A DNA stretch of 64,000 bases from Lachnospiraceae bacterium (GTDB taxonomy: Bacteria; Bacillota; Clostridia; Lachnospirales; Lachnospiraceae), in assembly GCA_022769625.1 (NCBI GenBank), contig JALEJP010000022.1, positions 1 to 64,000 of the forward strand, written 5' to 3'. How positions within the stretch are numbered: the first letter of the stretch is position 1; every line of letters starts with the position of its first letter. The translations under genes and the position numbers were made by a program. Shown piece after piece: positions 61,232 through 64,000 of the stretch. The notes beneath the pieces were generated by a model. It was not told where the DNA came from, made no database searches, and worked only from the letters and a program-made list of their open reading frames with translations.

Positions 61232-62589
61232 TTCTCACCGAATCCTTCTTTTTCTGATTCATCAAAGGACTCCTCTTCCGTCTCAAGCCTGCAGACCAGA
61301 GCCCTCACAAGTCTGTGCTCTTTAATCGAAAGCACCTTGATATGAAGATTGTGGGTATCCAGTTCAAACCGCGTTCCGTCTGACGGAATGGAGCCATAAA
61401 CACCAAAGACAAATCCGCCGAATGTATCGTAATCCTCTACCGGGAGCTCCACGCCAAGTTTCTCCTGTGCATCCTCCAGATCCACACCCCCGTCGATCCT
61501 CCAGGTGGAAGAATCCAGCTGCTCTATTTTCGGCTCTTCCGCCGCCTCAGTCAGATCATCCTCCAGGTCTCCCACCAGCTGCTCCAGCAGGTCATTCATG
61601 GTAACGATCCCAACCATGCCGCCGTACTCGTCCAGCACGACCGCAAAATGATTTCTGGAGGCCTTCATCCGTCTGAAAAGCACATCCGCGCGAACTGATT
61701 CCGGAATGAACTGTGCCGGTTTCACTTCATGCTTGACTATAAACTCTTTTGTTCTGTCCCGGTAACGGAAAAAGTCTTTGACATTTAAAACGCCCATCAC
61801 ATTATCCACCGTTTCGTCACAGACCGGATACATGGAATGACGGCTTTCGTGAATAGTCTGTTCCCATTGTTCCAACGTCTCATCCATCCACAGCAGGGCA
61901 ATATCTGTCCTGTGAGTGGCAAACTCGCCAACGGTAAGATCGTCAAACTCAAACAGATTCTGGATGATCTCATTTTCCTCCAGGTCAATGACTCCTTTTT
62001 TGCTTCCGGCATCCGCCATCATACGAATTTCTTCCTCGCTGACTTCCTCTTCCTCCGCATTCGGATCCACTCCGAAAAGACGCAGGATCCCATTGGTGGA
62101 TACCGTAAGAAGCCACACGACCGGTTTAAACAGCGCAGCCACAAACCCAAGCATGCCGGCAAGCGACAGGGAAATTTTCTCTGTCTGCTTCATAGCCAGA
62201 CGCTTTGGCACCAACTCACCGAACACCAGGGTAAAATAGGATAAAACAAGGGTAATGAGCACAAGGGAAATCGTATGCAGCGTGGAAGCGGAAACCGGCA
62301 CACCGGCTGCCAGAAGTCCGTCAACCAGAAGTTTGGAAAAGCTGTCCGCTGCAAATGCACTGGCCAGAAAACCGGCCAGAGTAATGGCTACCTGAATCGT
62401 GGCAAGAAATTTTGCAGGCTGTTCCGTCAGTTTTGCCAGTCTGACCGCTTTCTTGTTTCCCTGCTCTTTCAGTTGTTCAAGCCTCGAAGGGCTCATGGAG
62501 ATCACCGCAATCTCCGCACAGGCAAATATCGCATTCAGAGCAATCAACAACACCTGCAAAAGTAATTGCCCTGCCAATGAATTTTCCAA
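61228..62589 (-). CDS. CNNM/CorC-family membrane protein (hemolysin-family, CBS domains)
   Basis: Probable magnesium or divalent-cation transporter of the CNNM/CorC family, often called hemolysin. The 453-residue protein has a DUF21 membrane domain with four helices (residues about 1-190), two CBS domains (AQFIPESVRADVLFRRMK, HFAVVLDEYGGMVGIVTMND) near 270-350, and a C-terminal CorC/HlyC domain (DTFGGFVFGVYGSIP). The start is TTG 62589, 11 bases after AGGAGG. The upstream leader of over 300 bases could hold a regulatory structure. Confidence 0.93.
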   Translation of the reverse strand: MENSLAGQLLLQVLLIALNAIFACAEIAVISMSPSRLEQLKEQGNKKAVRLAKLTEQPAKFLATIQVAITLAGFLASAFAADSFSKLLVDGLLAAGVPVSASTLHTISLVLITLVLSYFTLVFGELVPKRLAMKQTEKISLSLAGMLGFVAALFKPVVWLLTVSTNGILRLFGVDPNAEEEEVSEEEIRMMADAGSKKGVIDLEENEIIQNLFEFDDLTVGEFATHRTDIALLWMDETLEQWEQTIHESRHSMYPVCDETVDNVMGVLNVKDFFRYRDRTKEFIVKHEVKPAQFIPESVRADVLFRRMKASRNHFAVVLDEYGGMVGIVTMNDLLEQLVGDLEDDLTEAAEEPKIEQLDSSTWRIDGGVDLEDAQEKLGVELPVEDYDTFGGFVFGVYGSIPSDGTRFELDTHNLHIKVLSIKEHRLVRALVCRLETEEESFDESEKEGFGEK

Positions 62590-62666
62590 AACAATCTATC
62601 CTCCTGAATTTTGACTCAACAGTTACAAAACATCCATCTCTTTCGGATTCATCACAAAACCGGCGG

Positions 62667-62831
62667 TCAAATTTCCAGCCGGGCAAGAAGGATGGACATT
62701 TTTCTCGCTGACACAACAAAAAGACATCCCTGCCATCCTTTCAAAAAAGAATGCAGGTATGCCGCATATCTGTCATTTCTGTTTTCTGTTATCCTCTTAC
62801 AGCACATTCGACTATCACAATCGTCGTCCAT
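62667..62831 (-). CDS. possible small ORF (54 residues) in the CNNM leader
   Basis: A 54-codon frame starting MDDDCDSRMCC, with AAAGGAG 13 bases upstream (a little far). It is cysteine- and arginine-rich at its start and has SFLKGWQGCLFVV in the middle. No homologue is recognised. It could be a leader peptide, a small protein or chance. It ends 77 bases before the CNNM start. Confidence 0.3.
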   Translation of the reverse strand: MDDDCDSRMCCKRITENRNDRYAAYLHSFLKGWQGCLFVVSARKMSILLARLEI

Positions 62832-62862
62832 TGCTTTTTCTTTTCTCCTTTAATTATCGTGC

Positions 62863-62877
62863 AGCCTGAAGGCTGCC
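62863..62877 (-). terminator. short hairpin, possible weak terminator or leader stem after nspC
   Basis: GCAGCC (62863-62868) pairs with GGCTGC (62872-62877) around the loop TGA. The minus-strand downstream sequence ACGATAATTAAAG lacks a T-run, so termination here would be weak. Confidence 0.3.
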
Positions 62878-62955
62878 GGTATGCAGATCCTCTCATCTGC
62901 TTTTGAACACTGCATATCTGCAGTTCATTATACGCAGATGAGTGGTATTTGTCAA

Positions 62956-64000
62956 TCAGGAAAGTCTTCCTTTAAAATCTTCGTAGGAAAACGTTCGGAT
63001 TCGTCTGCAGCATCCCGTCCTATCCCGATAGACAATGGATGGCAGCGGCATTCCGTTAAATGTGTTTGTTTTCACCATCGTATAAAGTGCCATATCCTCA
63101 AAAATCAGACGGCTTCCCTCCTGCAGCGGCTGGTCAAAAGAATAATCTCCGATCACATCTCCCGCAAGACAGGTTGGTCCTGCCAGCCGATAAGTATATT
63201 TCTTTTCTTTTGGCTTTCCTGAATCCATCAGAGGCGGACGATAGGGCATTTCCAGTACATCCGGCATATGGCAGGCAGCCGAAGCATCCAGAATCGCAAT
63301 GTTGATCCCGTTTTTTACCACATCCAGCACACGAGTGACGAGATAACCCGCATTCAGGACAACTGCTTCCCCGGGCTCAAGATAAACCTGTACATCATAG
63401 GCGGTCCGGAAATACTTCAGAATGCGCACCAGTCTTTCGATATCGTAATCCTCCCGGGTGATGTGATGTCCTCCACCAAAATTTACCCATTGCATGCCGG
63501 ACAGATATTCTCCAAACTTTTCCTCAAAAACTTTTGCTGTCTTTTCAAGCGCATCGGAATTCTGTTCACACAGCGTATGAAAATGCAGACTGGAAAGCAG
63601 AGGAAGAATATCCTCATCAAAACTCTCCAGAGTTGTTCCAAGCCTGGATCCCCGGGCACAGGGATCATAAATAGCGTGGCCTTCCTGTGTAGAACACTCC
63701 GGATTGATGCGAAGTCCCGCTGATTTTCCGGCAGCGATTACTTTTCCTGCATAATGCTTTACTTGTTTTGGAGAATTGAACACAAAATGATCCGCATATT
63801 TCAGCAGCTCATCCAGATCCTCTTCCCGGTAAGCAGGAGAAAACACATGTGTTTCTTTCCCGAATTCCTCATAGCCCAGTCTGGCTTCATAGACACCGCT
63901 TGCAGCAGTACCATCCAGATATTCCCGAAGCAGAGGGTAGACCGAAAACATGGAAAATGCCTTTTGCGCCAGAAGGATCCTGCATCCGCTTTCATCGGCT
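62956..64000 (-). CDS. nspC: carboxynorspermidine decarboxylase, 5' part beyond the window
   Basis: PLP-dependent decarboxylase (fold type III) making norspermidine or spermidine from the carboxy form. The frame continues past position 64000. The last visible upstream residues are ILLAQKAFSMFSVYPLLREY, where Lys of LAQKAFS is the PLP lysine. Other family motifs are GLRINPECSTQEGHAIYDP, SLHFHTLCEQNSDALE, VNFGGGHHITREDYD, YLEPGEAVVL and LAGPTCLAGDVIGDYSF. The partner carboxynorspermidine synthase is not in this window; it probably lies just beyond. Confidence 0.95.
   Translation of the reverse strand, partial: ADESGCRILLAQKAFSMFSVYPLLREYLDGTAASGVYEARLGYEEFGKETHVFSPAYREEDLDELLKYADHFVFNSPKQVKHYAGKVIAAGKSAGLRINPECSTQEGHAIYDPCARGSRLGTTLESFDEDILPLLSSLHFHTLCEQNSDALEKTAKVFEEKFGEYLSGMQWVNFGGGHHITREDYDIERLVRILKYFRTAYDVQVYLEPGEAVVLNAGYLVTRVLDVVKNGINIAILDASAACHMPDVLEMPYRPPLMDSGKPKEKKYTYRLAGPTCLAGDVIGDYSFDQPLQEGSRLIFEDMALYTMVKTNTFNGMPLPSIVYRDRTGCCRRIRTFSYEDFKGRLS

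Larger units (their letters stand above)
62590..62955 (-). promoter_or_regulatory. 366-base leader region between the decarboxylase and CNNM genes, structured, regulator unidentified
   Basis: Besides the small ORF at 62667-62831, the region holds nested hairpins on the minus strand. CTCATCTGC (62934-62942, reverse) pairs with GCAGATGAG (62892-62900, reverse) and encloses an ACTGCA/TGCAGT stem. A GCAGCC/GGCTGC hairpin lies at 62863-62877 without a long T-run. I looked for the M-box and other metal-riboswitch cores and did not find them. Confidence 0.4.

Noticed and set aside
62399..62614. Plus-strand frames opposite the CNNM gene start
   Set aside because: Antisense shadows with no ribosome site. 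The minus-strand protein has clear domain structure.
62590..62955. M-box magnesium riboswitch ahead of the CNNM gene
   Set aside because: The conserved M-box core was not found on the minus strand, although stems are present.

Overview
The window is a gene-dense stretch of a chromosome from a spore-forming member of the Clostridia, most likely a Lachnospiraceae gut bacterium (Blautia/Ruminococcus-like). That placement is inferred from gene order and protein style, not from a database search. It rests on sporulation genes (yqfC/yqfD, a bofC-like gene, a SpoVB-type flippase), a Gram-positive divergent lexA/yneA-type SOS locus, Prp-processed ribosomal protein L27, clostridial mreBCD-pbp2-minCDE-rodA-mgsA order, and strong AGGAGG-type ribosome binding sites with frequent TTG/GTG starts. 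No rRNA, tRNA, CRISPR array, prophage or insertion-sequence transposase gene was seen. Almost everything is core genome.

Layout. Positions 1-18.1 kb are mostly on the plus strand. They hold the 3' part of a NAD(P)H-hydrate repair enzyme, alanine racemase and an orphan MazF; then yebC, a CFI-box protein and a ClpP-like protease. Next comes a ribosome-centred block: a radical SAM protein with its DUF2344 partner, RNase E/G, VOC protein, L21-Prp-L27, ObgE, YhbY, NadD, YqeK and RsfS. A dicarboxylate/amino acid symporter, the lexA/yneA-type SOS switch and a Xer-type tyrosine recombinase follow. From 18.2 kb to the end nearly all genes are on the minus strand: purC; dtd and a cytidylate-kinase-like gene; rluD-lspA-aroB-ylmH-sepF-yggS-HlyD-like; a P-loop protein; dacB-mgsA-rodA-minEDC-pbp2-mreDCB-radC; two flavoprotein oxidoreductases; a methionine gamma-lyase-like gene with miaA-mutL-mutS-miaB; a zinc carboxypeptidase; a proline operon (proB-UPF0291-FTHF cyclo-ligase-proA); a flippase, DUF3048 lipoprotein, ybeY-phoH-yqfD-yqfC; a DUF2284 protein; a CNNM/CorC transporter; and a truncated carboxynorspermidine decarboxylase.

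How the genes work together. The plus-strand half is dominated by ribosome assembly and quality control. The minus-strand half covers cell shape and division (MreBCD, PBP2, RodA, MinCDE, SepF, DacB), DNA repair and tRNA modification (MutSL, MiaAB), proline and aromatic synthesis, and sporulation.

The most interesting signals are non-coding: two covarying copies of a hairpin element (4213 and 10381); a roughly 208-bp MITE-like structured element between yggS and the HlyD-like gene; a 35-bp near-perfect palindrome whose arms match the XerD half of the Bacillus subtilis dif site; a LexA-like box just downstream of the recombinase promoter; a near-consensus sigma-G promoter in front of the bofC-like gene; and a structured leader with a small ORF in front of the CNNM transporter gene. 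No wholly new multi-gene system could be demonstrated from sequence alone.
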